Source: an uncultured Campylobacter sp.
GTDB taxonomy: Bacteria; Campylobacterota; Campylobacteria; Campylobacterales; Campylobacteraceae
DNA length: 37,747 bases
Direction of reading: 5' to 3'
Assembly: GCF_905371695.1 (NCBI RefSeq)
Contig: NZ_CAJPMA010000004.1
Location: 1 to 37,747 of the forward strand
Each line of letters starts with the position of its first letter. Position 1 is the first letter of the stretch. Of this stretch, positions 23,564-32,642 are shown piece by piece. The position numbers and the translations under genes were made by a program. Under the pieces are notes generated by a model. It ran no database searches. It was not told where the DNA came from and saw only the letters and a list, made by a program, of their open reading frames with translations.

Positions 23564-23794
23564 TTAAATTTGCTGTCTTTTCCATGCTCTAATCTTAGCT
23601 CTAAACGTCCTAAACGGAGCGACCGTATTTACGCGAATAAATTTATATACCTCCCAGACGGCGGTCTTCGTAGCTTCATCCGCCCAGCGCAGTTCGTCTC
23701 TCTTGTCCTCGCCAACGTCTTTAAATTCGCCGATATATTTTCCAAAACTACTTAAAATCTCGGTTTTTAGCTCGTTTTTATCTTTATAAATTTT
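23564..23794 (-). pseudogene. C-terminal remnant of a ClbS/DfsB-like four-helix protein
   Basis: Directly after the trmA stop, in the same frame, 76 open codons read KIYKDKNELKTEIL, then FKDVGEDKRDELRWADEATK, VWEVYKFIRVNTVAPFRTFR and AKIRAWKRQQI, ending at TAA. The last part strongly recalls the end of ClbS/DfsB (DUF1706) proteins, where a Tyr/Asn-Thr segment is followed by a basic R-KIRKWKK tail. These are DinB-like four-helix bundles of about 160-170 residues; ClbS protects from colibactin. Here the N-terminal half is missing and no ATG, GTG or TTG exists in the frame. I call it a decayed gene; a sequence error or non-standard start remain possible. The match is from memory of the family. 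Confidence 0.5.
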
Positions 23795-24913
23795 TCAACG
23801 CCTAGCCCTCAAAAGCACGCCGCACTCGATATGCTCCGTATGCGCGAATTGATCGAATACCGCGAATTTCGCCGCTTCATGCGTAGCGTAAAGAGCGCCT
23901 AGATCGCGTTTTAGTGTAAGCGGATTACAGGAAATATAAATTATATTTTTGTAGTTTTTGATAAAATTTACGACGCTTTCTTCAAGCCCCGCGCGCGGCG
24001 GATCGACTAGAATATGCGTAAAATTAAACGCGCCCAAATCAAGCTCTTTTAACCTGTTAAACTCCCTTTCCCCCGCAAACGCCCGCATCAGTTCGTCCGC
24101 GCTCATTCGCAAAAACGAGATATTTTTTACGCCGTTTAGTTCGCAGTTTTTAAGCGCGTTTGCAATCGAACTTTTTGAAATTTCGGTAGCTAAAATGCGG
24201 CGAAATTTCTGCGCCAAGGGCACCGTAAAATTTCCGTGTCCGCAGTAAAGCTCTAATAAATCCATGCTTAAATTTTTACGCCCTAAATTTGCACAGCCCG
24301 CAGCCCACTCTATCATCTTTTCGTTTACGGCGCGATTAGGCTGAATAAACGCGTTTTCAGATAGACTAAATTCGTAAAATTTACCGCCTATTTCCAGTCG
24401 GTCGATCAAATTTAGCTCGCCGCTTAAAATTTTTTGCCCGCGAGAGCGAGCGAGTATCGTTACGCCTAGCTCGCGCGCTAAAATTTTTACCGCTCCTTCG
24501 TAGTTTGCGTCAAGCTTTTTGTGATAAAGCAGCGTAGCTAAAATCCCGCTAGAACACGAGATAAACTCGGCACCGAAGAGTCTCTCTCTTAAAATTTCGC
24601 TCGCTCTAAGCCCGTTAAGCAACCGCGGCATAATCTCGGCGATTTGTTCGCAGACCTTAGGACACTCGCTTACTAAAATTTTTCTACCTTTTTCGCGCGA
24701 GTGCATCGTGTAGTAAATCTCGTCGCTCTCGTGCCAGATGCCAAATTCCGCTCTCGTGCGGTAATTTTGCGGAGTCGAAGCGAAAAATTCGAATTCGCCG
24801 CCGTAAAACGGCGCAAATTCCCGCGAGATTAGCTCGCGTTTAAAATTTACCTGCTCGCCGTAAGGCATATCCAGCGTGCAACTGCCGCACGTTCCAAAAT
24901 GCGCGCACCGCAA
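23795..24913 (-). CDS. trmA: tRNA (uracil-5-)-methyltransferase TrmA (TTG start)
   Basis: TrmA makes 5-methyluridine at position 54 of tRNA using S-adenosylmethionine. The 372 residues have an N-terminal Cys cluster (RCAHFGTCGSCTL), the SAM-binding motif LLELYCGHGNFTVPLAQKF, HILVDPPRAGLEE, and the catalytic Cys in IIYISCNPLTLKRDL, and close with the family ending HTEHIECGVLL. The C-terminus is normal, so the following open stretch is not part of it. The start is a TTG directly behind the TAG of the nhaC-like gene; a later start would lose the Cys cluster. RumA-like enzymes are less likely as there is no TRAM domain. Confidence 0.93.
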   Translation of the reverse strand: MRCAHFGTCGSCTLDMPYGEQVNFKRELISREFAPFYGGEFEFFASTPQNYRTRAEFGIWHESDEIYYTMHSREKGRKILVSECPKVCEQIAEIMPRLLNGLRASEILRERLFGAEFISCSSGILATLLYHKKLDANYEGAVKILARELGVTILARSRGQKILSGELNLIDRLEIGGKFYEFSLSENAFIQPNRAVNEKMIEWAAGCANLGRKNLSMDLLELYCGHGNFTVPLAQKFRRILATEISKSSIANALKNCELNGVKNISFLRMSADELMRAFAGEREFNRLKELDLGAFNFTHILVDPPRAGLEESVVNFIKNYKNIIYISCNPLTLKRDLGALYATHEAAKFAVFDQFAHTEHIECGVLLRARR

Positions 24914-26632
24914 CTACGCTTCCACCTTCGCGCCGACGTTTTCGTCGACCTTTTTCCCCGCGAATCGCACCAGCGCCCACGTGGCTAGTAAACCGAGCGG
25001 CAGCGCGATCCATACGCTAAGCCCGAACGCAACCGGAAGATAACCGACTAATATCGCGACCGCGCCCACTGCAAGAGCGTAAGGCATCTGCGTATTTACG
25101 TGCTCGATATGTCCGCATGCCGCGCCCATCGAAGATAGGATAGTAGTGTCCGAAATCGGCGAGCAGTGATCGCCGAATATCGCGCCCGTAAGCACGGCTG
25201 AGATATTTACGATCATATACGCGTGCATCGCTTCGCCCGCAAGCTCGTAATGAAGCCCTACGGCGTTTGCTAACGGTATGGCAAGCGGCATTAAAATCCC
25301 CATCGTGCCATAGCTGGTACCGGTAGAAAAGCTAATAAACGAACCGAGCACGAAAATGGCCACGGGCAGTAAAAATTTAGGCGTGCTTTGGCTTAGCATA
25401 TCGACTAGGTAAAGCGACGTGCCTATCTCTTTTATAACAGAGCTTAGCGACCACGCAAGCAGTAAAATAACGACCGTGATAATCATCGTTTTCCAGCCTT
25501 TAACCCACGTAGAAATCGCCTCTCTAACGTCGAAAATTTTGCGGTAAACGCTCATAAATATCGCCACGATCGTAGCTAAAAGCGCCGCTTGAAAAAGCGC
25601 TACCGAGGAATTTGCGTTACCGAACGTCGCCTGAAGCGTCGTAAAGCTTAGCGGAGTGGCTTTCGCGGCGGCAAGGGCGTCTCCTTCAAGAGAGTTTAGT
25701 CCGCTAAAATAAAAGCTTGCAAAAGCGCCGAAAATCAGCACCAAAAGCGGAATAATCGCGTTTGAGGCTTGCGGTGCGATGCCTTCTTTGGGCTCTAGCG
25801 TCTTATCCTCGATCTCGGCGATATTTGAAGTTTTAGCATGAATTTCGCCCGCGGCGGCGCGGCGCTCGGCAGCTAGCATAGGCCCGAAATCCCTACGCAT
25901 AAGCGCTACGTAAACCACGAAAGCAAGCATAAAAAGATTGTAAAAGCGGTACGGCATGGTCTCTACGAAAATCGCGAAAGCGTTTACGTTTTGCACGCCG
26001 ATATGATCGTAGCCCGCTTTTATCAAAGACACTTCAAGGCCTACCCAAGTAGAGATTATCGCGATACCCGCGATCGGCGCGGCGGTAGCGTCGATAATAA
26101 AGGCTAACTTTTCGCGGCTAACTTTAAATTTATCCGTAATCGGGCGCATTACGGGACCTACGATTAAGGCGTTTGCGTAATCGTCGAAAAATACGAAAAG
26201 CCCCATAAACCACGTCGAAATTTGCGCCGAAACGCCCGTTTTCGCGCGCTTGCTAATCCAAAGCGCCACGGCTTTCGTGCCGCCGGTTTTGGTAATTAGC
26301 GCTACCACGCCGCCGATACAAAGTACCTGCAAAAGTACGCCCGCGTTACCGCTGCTAGCCATAGAAGCAACCACACGCGCCACCAGATCGGTAAAACCGC
26401 TTACGAACGCCAAAATAGCGTTATTATCGATAATAGCTAACATATACGTACCGCTAAAAACGCCGATAAAAAGCGATAAAATCACGTCTTTGGTAATAAA
26501 AGCGAGCGCGATCGCTACGACGGGCGGTATAAGCGTCCAGAAGCCGAAAAATTCAGCGTTTTTCTGCCTGGTCGCCTCGTCCACGGCAAAAAGAGCGACC
26601 GAAAAGAGCGCCAGTAATAAAAATTTCCTCAT
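24914..26632 (-). CDS. NhaC-type Na+/H+ antiporter
   Basis: The 572-residue membrane protein has 12 or more hydrophobic segments and the NhaC family signatures: FFDDYANALIVGPVMRPITD in the first half, STGTSYGTMGILMPLAIPLA, and AVLTGAIFGDHCSPISDTTI with the conserved charged and polar residues near the end. It starts MRKFLLLALFSVALFAVDEA, a signal-like first helix, and has a hydrophilic loop (about 255-290). It probably exports Na+ in exchange for protons. The closest alternative is a malate/lactate:Na+ antiporter of the same family. It lies 16 bases after the SDR gene. Confidence 0.9.
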   Translation of the reverse strand: MRKFLLLALFSVALFAVDEATRQKNAEFFGFWTLIPPVVAIALAFITKDVILSLFIGVFSGTYMLAIIDNNAILAFVSGFTDLVARVVASMASSGNAGVLLQVLCIGGVVALITKTGGTKAVALWISKRAKTGVSAQISTWFMGLFVFFDDYANALIVGPVMRPITDKFKVSREKLAFIIDATAAPIAGIAIISTWVGLEVSLIKAGYDHIGVQNVNAFAIFVETMPYRFYNLFMLAFVVYVALMRRDFGPMLAAERRAAAGEIHAKTSNIAEIEDKTLEPKEGIAPQASNAIIPLLVLIFGAFASFYFSGLNSLEGDALAAAKATPLSFTTLQATFGNANSSVALFQAALLATIVAIFMSVYRKIFDVREAISTWVKGWKTMIITVVILLLAWSLSSVIKEIGTSLYLVDMLSQSTPKFLLPVAIFVLGSFISFSTGTSYGTMGILMPLAIPLANAVGLHYELAGEAMHAYMIVNISAVLTGAIFGDHCSPISDTTILSSMGAACGHIEHVNTQMPYALAVGAVAILVGYLPVAFGLSVWIALPLGLLATWALVRFAGKKVDENVGAKVEA

Positions 26633-26648
26633 TTTTTTCCTTTAAATT

Positions 26649-27401
26649 TTAGTGTTTTTCGATAAAAAGCCCCGCCCAGCTCTGTTGCGTCGCCATCGCC
26701 TCTACGACGTTGATATTTACACGACGGGGCATCGCTAGGCAGCTTAGCACGATCTGCGCGATATCCTCGGGCAGGATCGCATCGACCCCCTCATACACGG
26801 CTGCGGCGCGCGCTACGTCGCCTTTAAAGCGCACCTCGCTAAACTCGCTCTTGCAGATACCAGGCGCGATCTCCGTCACGCGGATGCCCGTGCCGCGCAG
26901 GTCGTTGCGGATGTTGCGGCTAAACTGCTTGATAAACGCCTTGCTCGCGCCATAAACGTGGCTGCCCGGATAGGGCCACGCGCCCGCAGTCGAGCCGAGA
27001 TTGAAGATATAGCCGCTTTTGCGCGCGATCATCAGCGGCAGCACCGCCTTGGTTGAATACAGCACGCCCTTGATATTCGTATCGACCATCGTCTCCAAAT
27101 CCTCTACGGGCGTCTGCGCGATCCCCTCAAGCCCGAGCGCAAGGCCTGCGTTATTTACGAGCACCTCGACGTCTTTGAAATTTTCAGGCAGCGCGCTCAC
27201 GGCATCAAAGACCGCAGCTTTATCGCGAATATCCGCGGCGATAATGTGCGTATTGCCAAGCTCGCCGGCTAGCTTCTGTAGCCGCTCTTTGCGCCGCCCG
27301 AGTGCTATGATCTTATAGCCCTGCGCGCTAAGCGCCCTGGCGATCGCCTCGCCAAAGCCGCTCGTAGCACCCGTGATAAATGCCGTGCCTAAATTTTTCA
27401 T
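26649..27401 (-). CDS. Short-chain dehydrogenase/reductase (YdfG-like)
   Basis: A 250-residue SDR with the NAD(P) motif TGATSGFGEA (about 10-19), RRKER after the second strand that favours NADP, the NNAG motif (VLVNNAGLAL) and the catalytic Ser and YGASK (GSTAGAWPYPGSHVYGASKA). IKGVLYSTKAVLPLM and TEIAPGICKSEFSEVRFKGD match the YdfG group, which oxidises serine, allo-threonine and 3-hydroxy acids; the substrate here is not proven. The ATG overlaps the stop of the ankyrin gene by 4 bases, so the two are coupled. Confidence 0.9.
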   Translation of the reverse strand: MKNLGTAFITGATSGFGEAIARALSAQGYKIIALGRRKERLQKLAGELGNTHIIAADIRDKAAVFDAVSALPENFKDVEVLVNNAGLALGLEGIAQTPVEDLETMVDTNIKGVLYSTKAVLPLMIARKSGYIFNLGSTAGAWPYPGSHVYGASKAFIKQFSRNIRNDLRGTGIRVTEIAPGICKSEFSEVRFKGDVARAAAVYEGVDAILPEDIAQIVLSCLAMPRRVNINVVEAMATQQSWAGLFIEKH

Positions 27402-28600
27402 TGCTCGCCTCTTTCGTTATCGAAATTTGATTGCAGCCCCAAATCTTTTAAAATTTTAATCGCAGCCTCGTTTTTTGCGGCCTGCGCATAGTCCATTGCG
27501 TTAAATCCCGCATCGTCGATCGCTGAAATATCCGCGCCCGCGTCTATTAAAATTTGTAAAATTTTAGCCCCCGCGTGAGAGGCGGCATGCATCAAAACCG
27601 AGCGCGAAGTGTGCTCTAACGCGCACGCCCCTAAATTTTCGCCGCCTAAATTTAAAAGCGCGTTTTTGGTATTTTCGTCGATATAGCGAGCGTTTACGTC
27701 AGCGTTTGCGGCTAGTAAAATTTTAACCGCGCGCTCGTCGTTAAAGCCCACCGCGTAAAAAAGCGGCGTCTTGCCGAAGCTGTTTTTAGCGTTCGCATTC
27801 GCGCCTAATTTTAATAAAAACTCCATATTTTTCGGGTTTTTCAGCGCATAAAAAAGCGGCGTCTCATCGCCGAAATTAACGCTCGCGCCACGGTTTATAA
27901 GCGCGCGCAAAATTTGCTGGTCTCTTTCGTATAAAAGCGCTATATCAAGCATTTTGGTAAGTTCGGCGACGCTAAGATTTCTAGAAAGTTCAGCTGAAAT
28001 TTGCTCCAAATCCCCGCTAATTACCGACTTTTGCTCTCTTGTTAGCTCGGCGCTATTTTTAGGCGTTCCGACGGCGAAAGTTAAAAATTCGTTTGCGACG
28101 TTAGTCGCGTAGTATGCCGCGCTCGCCGAATCGATGCCCTTATTTTCGTAAAATTTTACTAAGGGCGTAAGCGAGTCGCCGTAAGCTTTAAAAAATTCTT
28201 TATACGCTAAAAAATTATAAAGCGACTCGTGCGCCCAGTAGCGAAAATACCGCGTTTGCGCGTCTTTTGCGGCTTCGGCGATTTGCGGAGAGGCAAGCGT
28301 TTTAGCGTAACTTTCGGGCGCGAAGCTAGCTTGTAAAATTTTAAAAATAAGCGCGTTTAAATTTTTGTTAAAAACGCCAGAACCCACGCAGTTAGGGCGT
28401 TCTCCGCGGATATTTTTCGAGATTTCAAACAGCCGTCCGAGCTGCTCTATTTTTAACGCCGAGCCGTCGCATTCGGCCATGTCCGCTTCCAAAACGAAAT
28501 TTTGCTTAGCGAAATTTTCTTTCGTAAGTTTATCGCAGACGTTTAAGCCCTCGGCGCTTAAAATGGCTAAAAACGCCGAAAATACGAGTAAAATTTTCAC
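27398..28600 (-). CDS. Secreted ankyrin-repeat protein
   Basis: The 400-residue product has a signal peptide (MKILLVFSAFLAILSAEG), an unrecognised N-terminal domain (about 20-225) with Cys22 (LNVCDKL), Cys44 (AECDGS) and Cys76 (RPNCVGSG), and four or five ankyrin repeats from about 225. Clear repeat lines are ETPLFYALKNPKNMEFLLKL, KTPLFYAVGFNDERAVKILL, SVLMHAASHAGAKILQILID and FNAMDYAQAAKNEAAIKILK, each ending in GA-A or equivalent. It probably acts in the periplasm in protein binding. Some Campylobacter ankyrin proteins support catalase activity, but no catalase gene is here. Coupled to the SDR by ATGA overlap. Confidence 0.85.
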   Translation of the reverse strand: MKILLVFSAFLAILSAEGLNVCDKLTKENFAKQNFVLEADMAECDGSALKIEQLGRLFEISKNIRGERPNCVGSGVFNKNLNALIFKILQASFAPESYAKTLASPQIAEAAKDAQTRYFRYWAHESLYNFLAYKEFFKAYGDSLTPLVKFYENKGIDSASAAYYATNVANEFLTFAVGTPKNSAELTREQKSVISGDLEQISAELSRNLSVAELTKMLDIALLYERDQQILRALINRGASVNFGDETPLFYALKNPKNMEFLLKLGANANAKNSFGKTPLFYAVGFNDERAVKILLAANADVNARYIDENTKNALLNLGGENLGACALEHTSRSVLMHAASHAGAKILQILIDAGADISAIDDAGFNAMDYAQAAKNEAAIKILKDLGLQSNFDNERGEQ

Positions 28601-28730
28601 TAGCCGTCCTTAAATTTAAAATGGTCTAATTTTAACAAAAAATAACTTAGCGCGGCTAAAAAGCGCGCGAAATTTTAAAATTTTTCTAGCGACAAAGCGC
28701 AAATTGCGCGAAATTTCCGCCCGTAAACCC

Positions 28731-31379
28731 CTAAAATTTAAAATTTTCTATCTCGTTAAAATTTAAATAGCGATAAATTTGCGCCTCTTTGCCCGCAAGC
28801 TTTTGGGGCACTATACTCATATATTCTGAGACGCTAGGTAGCCTGCCCAGCACGGCGCAAACGGCCGCTAGCTCGGCGCTACCAAGATACACGCGCGCGC
28901 CCATGCCCATGCGGTTATCAAAATTTCGCGTCGAGGTAGAAAACACGGTCGCGCCGTCGTTTACGCGGGCTTGGTTGCCCATGCAAAGCGAGCAGCCCGG
29001 CACCTCCGTGCGAGCGCCTACCGCGCGAAAGATATCGTAGTAGCCCTCCTTTTCTAGCAGCGCCTGATCCATCTTGGTAGGCGGCGCGATCCAAAGGCGA
29101 GTGGGCAGCGTCCCAAGCCCCCGCAGAGCCTCGCCTAGCGCGCGGTAGTGGCCGATATTGGTCATACAGCTACCCACAAATACCTCGTCGATCTTATGCG
29201 GGCGCGAGCTACTAGCCAAAATTTCGCTCAGAGTCGCGACGTCGTCGGGGTCGTTCGGGCAGGCTAGGATGGGCTCGGTTATCTCGTCCAAATTTATTTC
29301 AATCACCTCGGCGTAGCGCGCGTTCTTGTCGGCTCGCAGCAAGCTAGGCGCCGCTAGCCACTCGCGCATTTTCGCCGCGCGGCGCTCCAGGCTCGCCCTA
29401 CTCTCATACCCGGCCTCTATCATCGCCTCGATGAGAGCGACGTTTGAGCGGACGTATTCAGCGACGCTCTGCTCGCTCAAATTTACCGCGCAGGCCGCCG
29501 CAGAGCGCTCCGCCGAGGCATCGCTTAGCTCAAACGCCTGCTCGACTTTTAGCTCCTCCAGCCCCTCGATTTCTAAAATTTTACCCGCAAATACGTTTTT
29601 CTTGCCCTTCTTTTCGACCGTGAGTAGCCCGCGCTTGATCGCGTAGTACGGGATCGCATTTACCAGATCGCGCAGCGTCACGCCTTTTTGCAGTCGCCCG
29701 CTAAATCGCACAAGCACGGACTCCGGCATATTTAGCGGCATAGCCCCGGACACCGCCGCAAACGCCACCAGTCCGCTACCCGCGGGAAAACTCACTCCGA
29801 TAGGAAAGCGCGTATGGCTGTCGCCGCCAGTGCCCACGGTATCAGGCAGCACCATACGGTTTAGCCACGAGTGTATGACGCCGTCGCCGGGCCTTAGACT
29901 CACTCCGCCGCGCGAGCTCATAAATTTAGGCAGCGTCTTTTGCGTTTCAAGGTCGCTAGGTTTCGGATAGGCCGCCGTGTGACAAAAACTCTGCAAAACA
30001 AAATCTGCCGAAAATCCGAGGCTTGCTAGCTCCTTGATCTCGTCGCGCGTCATCGGCCCGGTGGTATCCTGCGAGCCTACGGTTAGGGTTGCAGGTTCGC
30101 AGTACTGCCATGCCCTGACCCCCCGCACGCCGCAGGCCTTGCCCACGATCTTTTGAGCTAGCGTGTAGCCCTCGCTCTCATCCGTTTGCGGCTGCGCGGG
30201 CTTCGCAAATATATCCTCCGCACCTAAATTTAGCGCCGCCCTGGCCTTACCGCAAAGCGAGCGGCCGATGATGAGCGGTATACGCCCGCCGGCTCTAATC
30301 TCGTCAAATATCGTGTTTGGCGCAAGCGTAAAACGAGCGACGGGCTCACCTTGTAGCTTTTCGTTTTCGTTTAAATTTTCAAATTTAGCTTCGCCGTAAA
30401 TTGAAACCGCGTCAAATTTACCCTCGGCGCTCAAATTTACCCGCCCGACGCGCAATATCTCGCCCGCGTACGGGCAGATATCCACGATGTCGCCCGTTTC
30501 TAGCGCGCTTACGTCGGCTACTATGGGCAGCGCGCCGCTATCCTCGGCGGTGTTGAAAAATATCGGCGCGATCGCCGTTCCTATCACGATACCGCCCGTT
30601 TTTTTATTCGGCACGCCCTCTATCTCGCGCCCGAGATGCCACTGGATGGAGTTTATGCCGCTCTTTCGGCTACTGCCGGTGCCCACGACGTCGCCCGCGT
30701 AGACGACCTCGAACCCGCTTTTTTTGAGCTCGCCGATCGTTTCTAGGCTGCCCGGCTGACGCTTAACTAGCATCGCATTTGCGTGCAGTGGGATATCCGA
30801 GCGCGTGTAGGCCTCGCTAGCAGGGCTTAGATCGTCGGTGTTGGTCTCGCCGGTGACCTTAAATATGACCGCTCTAATACGCCTAGGCAGGCTCTCGCGT
30901 GCCTTAAACCACTCCGCTTCCGCCCACGAGCGCAGAACTTCTAGCGCAAATTTATTGCTTTTAGCAAGCTCTGCCGCGTCGTTAAAATAATCATGCACGA
31001 AAATCGTCTCTTTTAGCACGTTACAGGCAGCCTGTGCCACGGCCTCGTCGGCGTTTTTTAGACTCTCAAGCAGCACGATGACGCTGTATCCTCCAAGCAT
31101 AGGCCTCAGCAAATTTACGGCGGCGATTTTATCAAGGCCGCTTATCTCAAGCCCGTGATTTATAATCTCGTTTAAAAACTCCGCCTTTACCTTCGCCGCG
31201 TCGTCTACGCCCGGATTTACGCGATTTGCGAGTAAATTTATAAGCTCGCTCCGCCTACTTCCGTCTTGTTTTACAAGCTCGCAGACTTCCCTCGTCTGCT
31301 CCTCGTTTAGCGGTAGCGGCGGCACGCCTAGGGCCTCGCGCTCTTTTACGTGTTTTTCGTATTCGGTAAAAAAATCCAT
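28731..31379 (-). CDS. acnB: Aconitate hydratase B
   Basis: AcnB interconverts citrate and isocitrate in the TCA cycle with a [4Fe-4S] cluster. The 882 residues follow the AcnB order: N-terminal HEAT-like domain (MDFFTEYEKHVKEREALGVP), the swivelling domain (VTGETNTDDLSPASEAYTRS, VGTGSSRKSGINSIQW), then the catalytic core with DTTGPMTRDEIKELASLGF and VGTGGDSHTRFPIGVSFPAG. Cluster ligands lie in EVFVGSCMTNIGHYRA and PGCSLCMGNQARV. Length is normal. A strong -10 box lies upstream and ogt is divergent. AcnB can also bind RNA when iron is low; nothing here bears on that. Confidence 0.98.
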   Translation of the reverse strand: MDFFTEYEKHVKEREALGVPPLPLNEEQTREVCELVKQDGSRRSELINLLANRVNPGVDDAAKVKAEFLNEIINHGLEISGLDKIAAVNLLRPMLGGYSVIVLLESLKNADEAVAQAACNVLKETIFVHDYFNDAAELAKSNKFALEVLRSWAEAEWFKARESLPRRIRAVIFKVTGETNTDDLSPASEAYTRSDIPLHANAMLVKRQPGSLETIGELKKSGFEVVYAGDVVGTGSSRKSGINSIQWHLGREIEGVPNKKTGGIVIGTAIAPIFFNTAEDSGALPIVADVSALETGDIVDICPYAGEILRVGRVNLSAEGKFDAVSIYGEAKFENLNENEKLQGEPVARFTLAPNTIFDEIRAGGRIPLIIGRSLCGKARAALNLGAEDIFAKPAQPQTDESEGYTLAQKIVGKACGVRGVRAWQYCEPATLTVGSQDTTGPMTRDEIKELASLGFSADFVLQSFCHTAAYPKPSDLETQKTLPKFMSSRGGVSLRPGDGVIHSWLNRMVLPDTVGTGGDSHTRFPIGVSFPAGSGLVAFAAVSGAMPLNMPESVLVRFSGRLQKGVTLRDLVNAIPYYAIKRGLLTVEKKGKKNVFAGKILEIEGLEELKVEQAFELSDASAERSAAACAVNLSEQSVAEYVRSNVALIEAMIEAGYESRASLERRAAKMREWLAAPSLLRADKNARYAEVIEINLDEITEPILACPNDPDDVATLSEILASSSRPHKIDEVFVGSCMTNIGHYRALGEALRGLGTLPTRLWIAPPTKMDQALLEKEGYYDIFRAVGARTEVPGCSLCMGNQARVNDGATVFSTSTRNFDNRMGMGARVYLGSAELAAVCAVLGRLPSVSEYMSIVPQKLAGKEAQIYRYLNFNEIENFKF

Positions 31380-31405
31380 CGTTTTTCCTTATTAAAATTT
31401 ACGTA

Positions 31406-31414
31406 ATTTTAGCA
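31406..31414 (-). promoter_or_regulatory. Extended -10 promoter of acnB
   Basis: TGCTAAAAT on the minus strand is a good extended -10 element 26 bases upstream of the acnB ATG, with AAGGA (31386-31390) as ribosome site. No -35 is visible. Confidence 0.55.
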
Positions 31415-31465
31415 AAACAAAGCGAAATTTGGCTAAATTTAAGCACTTGATTTTAAGGAATTACT

Positions 31466-31933
31466 ATGCAAAAAGCGTATTTTGACTCGCCTATCAGCGT
31501 TTTGGAGATTTGCGGCGACGAGAGCGGAGTTTGCGAGCTAAATTTCGTGCGAGAATTCGTCCGCACGGATGTAACGGACGCAAATTTAAAGCTCTGTTTA
31601 AGCGAGCTTGAAAGTTATTTTAAAGGCGAGCTTAAAACTTTTAAAACGCGGCTAAATATCGGCGGCACGGCGTTTCAGAGGTGCGTTTACGAAAATCTGC
31701 AAAAGATCGCTTACGGGCAGCGCGTGACGTACGCCCAGTTGGCAGCGATGACGGGGCGACCGAGGGCGTTTCGCGCGGCGGGCTCGGCAAACGCAAAAAA
31801 CAAAATCCCGATCATCGTGCCATGCCACAGAGTCGTCGCCTCAAACGGCCTTGGCGGATATAGCGGCGGCGAAGGGCTGGCGACTAAAATTTGGCTTTTG
31901 GAGCATGAAGCGAAATTTAAGGGAAAAATTTGA
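31466..31933 (+). CDS. ogt: Methylated-DNA--protein-cysteine methyltransferase
   Basis: A suicide repair protein that removes alkyl groups from O6-guanine or O4-thymine. The 155 residues have the family's C-terminal helix-turn-helix (YGQRVTYAQLAAMTGRPRAF), the Arg/Asn hinge (AAGSANAKNKIPI) and the acceptor Cys120 in IIVPCHRVVASNGLGGYSGG. The N-terminal domain is short and lacks Ada's methyl-phosphotriester domain, so it is Ogt/AGT type. AAGGA lies 7 bases before the ATG at 31466. It stands alone, divergent from acnB. Confidence 0.96.
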   Translation: MQKAYFDSPISVLEICGDESGVCELNFVREFVRTDVTDANLKLCLSELESYFKGELKTFKTRLNIGGTAFQRCVYENLQKIAYGQRVTYAQLAAMTGRPRAFRAAGSANAKNKIPIIVPCHRVVASNGLGGYSGGEGLATKIWLLEHEAKFKGKI

Positions 31934-32083
31934 TAGCTTGTATTTTTTCGGTTGAAATTTGACAATGTGCATATCAAATTTGTGATTGATGGACACAAAT
32001 TTGACGCGAAATTTTGCTAGCAAACCGCGCTTTTATGCTCGCCGAATTTGGTAAATTTAACTCAAATCAAATTTATGCGCAAG

Positions 32084-32512
32084 CTATCTATTTGCAAAAA
32101 CAAGCGTAAACACCCCGCTAGCAATCAGCGCGATACCTATCCACTCTCTGACGCTCGGGCGCTCGCCTAAAAATATAACCGCAAAAATGACGACCAAAAC
32201 CAGGCTGAGCTTATCTATCGGCGCTACCTGCGACGCGGAGCCTATTTGCAGCGCTTTAAAATACGCCAACCACGACGCGCCGGTGGCCAGTCCGCTAAGC
32301 GTCAAAAATAGCCAGTTTCGCGCGCTTAGCTCGCCAAGCGGCTGCCACTTTTTAGCATACGTGAGAAACAAAACCAGAGCCGCAGCGATAACGAGCGTCC
32401 TGATAAAGGTCGCGAAATTTGAGTCTATACCCTCAAGCCCGACCTTGGCGAAAATCGCCGTAAGCGCGGCAAAAACCGCCGAAGCTAGCGCCCATAAAGC
32501 CCACTCTTGCAT
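32084..32512 (-). CDS. Single-domain EamA (DMT) transporter
   Basis: A 142-residue protein with five hydrophobic segments that forms one EamA repeat: WALWALASAVFAALTAIFAK, FATFIRTLVIAAALVLFLTY, WLFLTLSGLATGASWLAYFK, IDKLSLVLVVIFAVIFLGER and WIGIALIASGVFTLVF. This is the short form of the family that probably works as a dimer, unlike the ten-helix EamA protein encoded at 10588-11460. The substrate is unknown. It is flanked by 150 and 130 bases of non-coding sequence and is not clearly part of an operon. Confidence 0.85.
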   Translation of the reverse strand: MQEWALWALASAVFAALTAIFAKVGLEGIDSNFATFIRTLVIAAALVLFLTYAKKWQPLGELSARNWLFLTLSGLATGASWLAYFKALQIGSASQVAPIDKLSLVLVVIFAVIFLGERPSVREWIGIALIASGVFTLVFANR

Positions 32513-32642
32513 GATTTATCCTTTGCGAAATTATAGTCAAATTTGACGCTGTGAGAGCTCGAATTGGTGGTAGTTTTTTGCCTATTGTTTTATCTTGCAG
32601 TTTTGAACTCAACTTAAAAAATGGGTAAATTTTAGGCCCGCC

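Noticed and set aside
23564..24913. TrmA extended by readthrough or by Sec at TGA into a longer protein
   Set aside because: TrmA already ends with the normal family C-terminus, and no stem-loop like a bacterial SECIS was seen after the TGA.
28631..28680. GCGCG/CGCGC hairpin after acnB as a terminator
   Set aside because: The stem is only 5 bp with a 9-base loop, and no T-run follows in the direction of acnB transcription.
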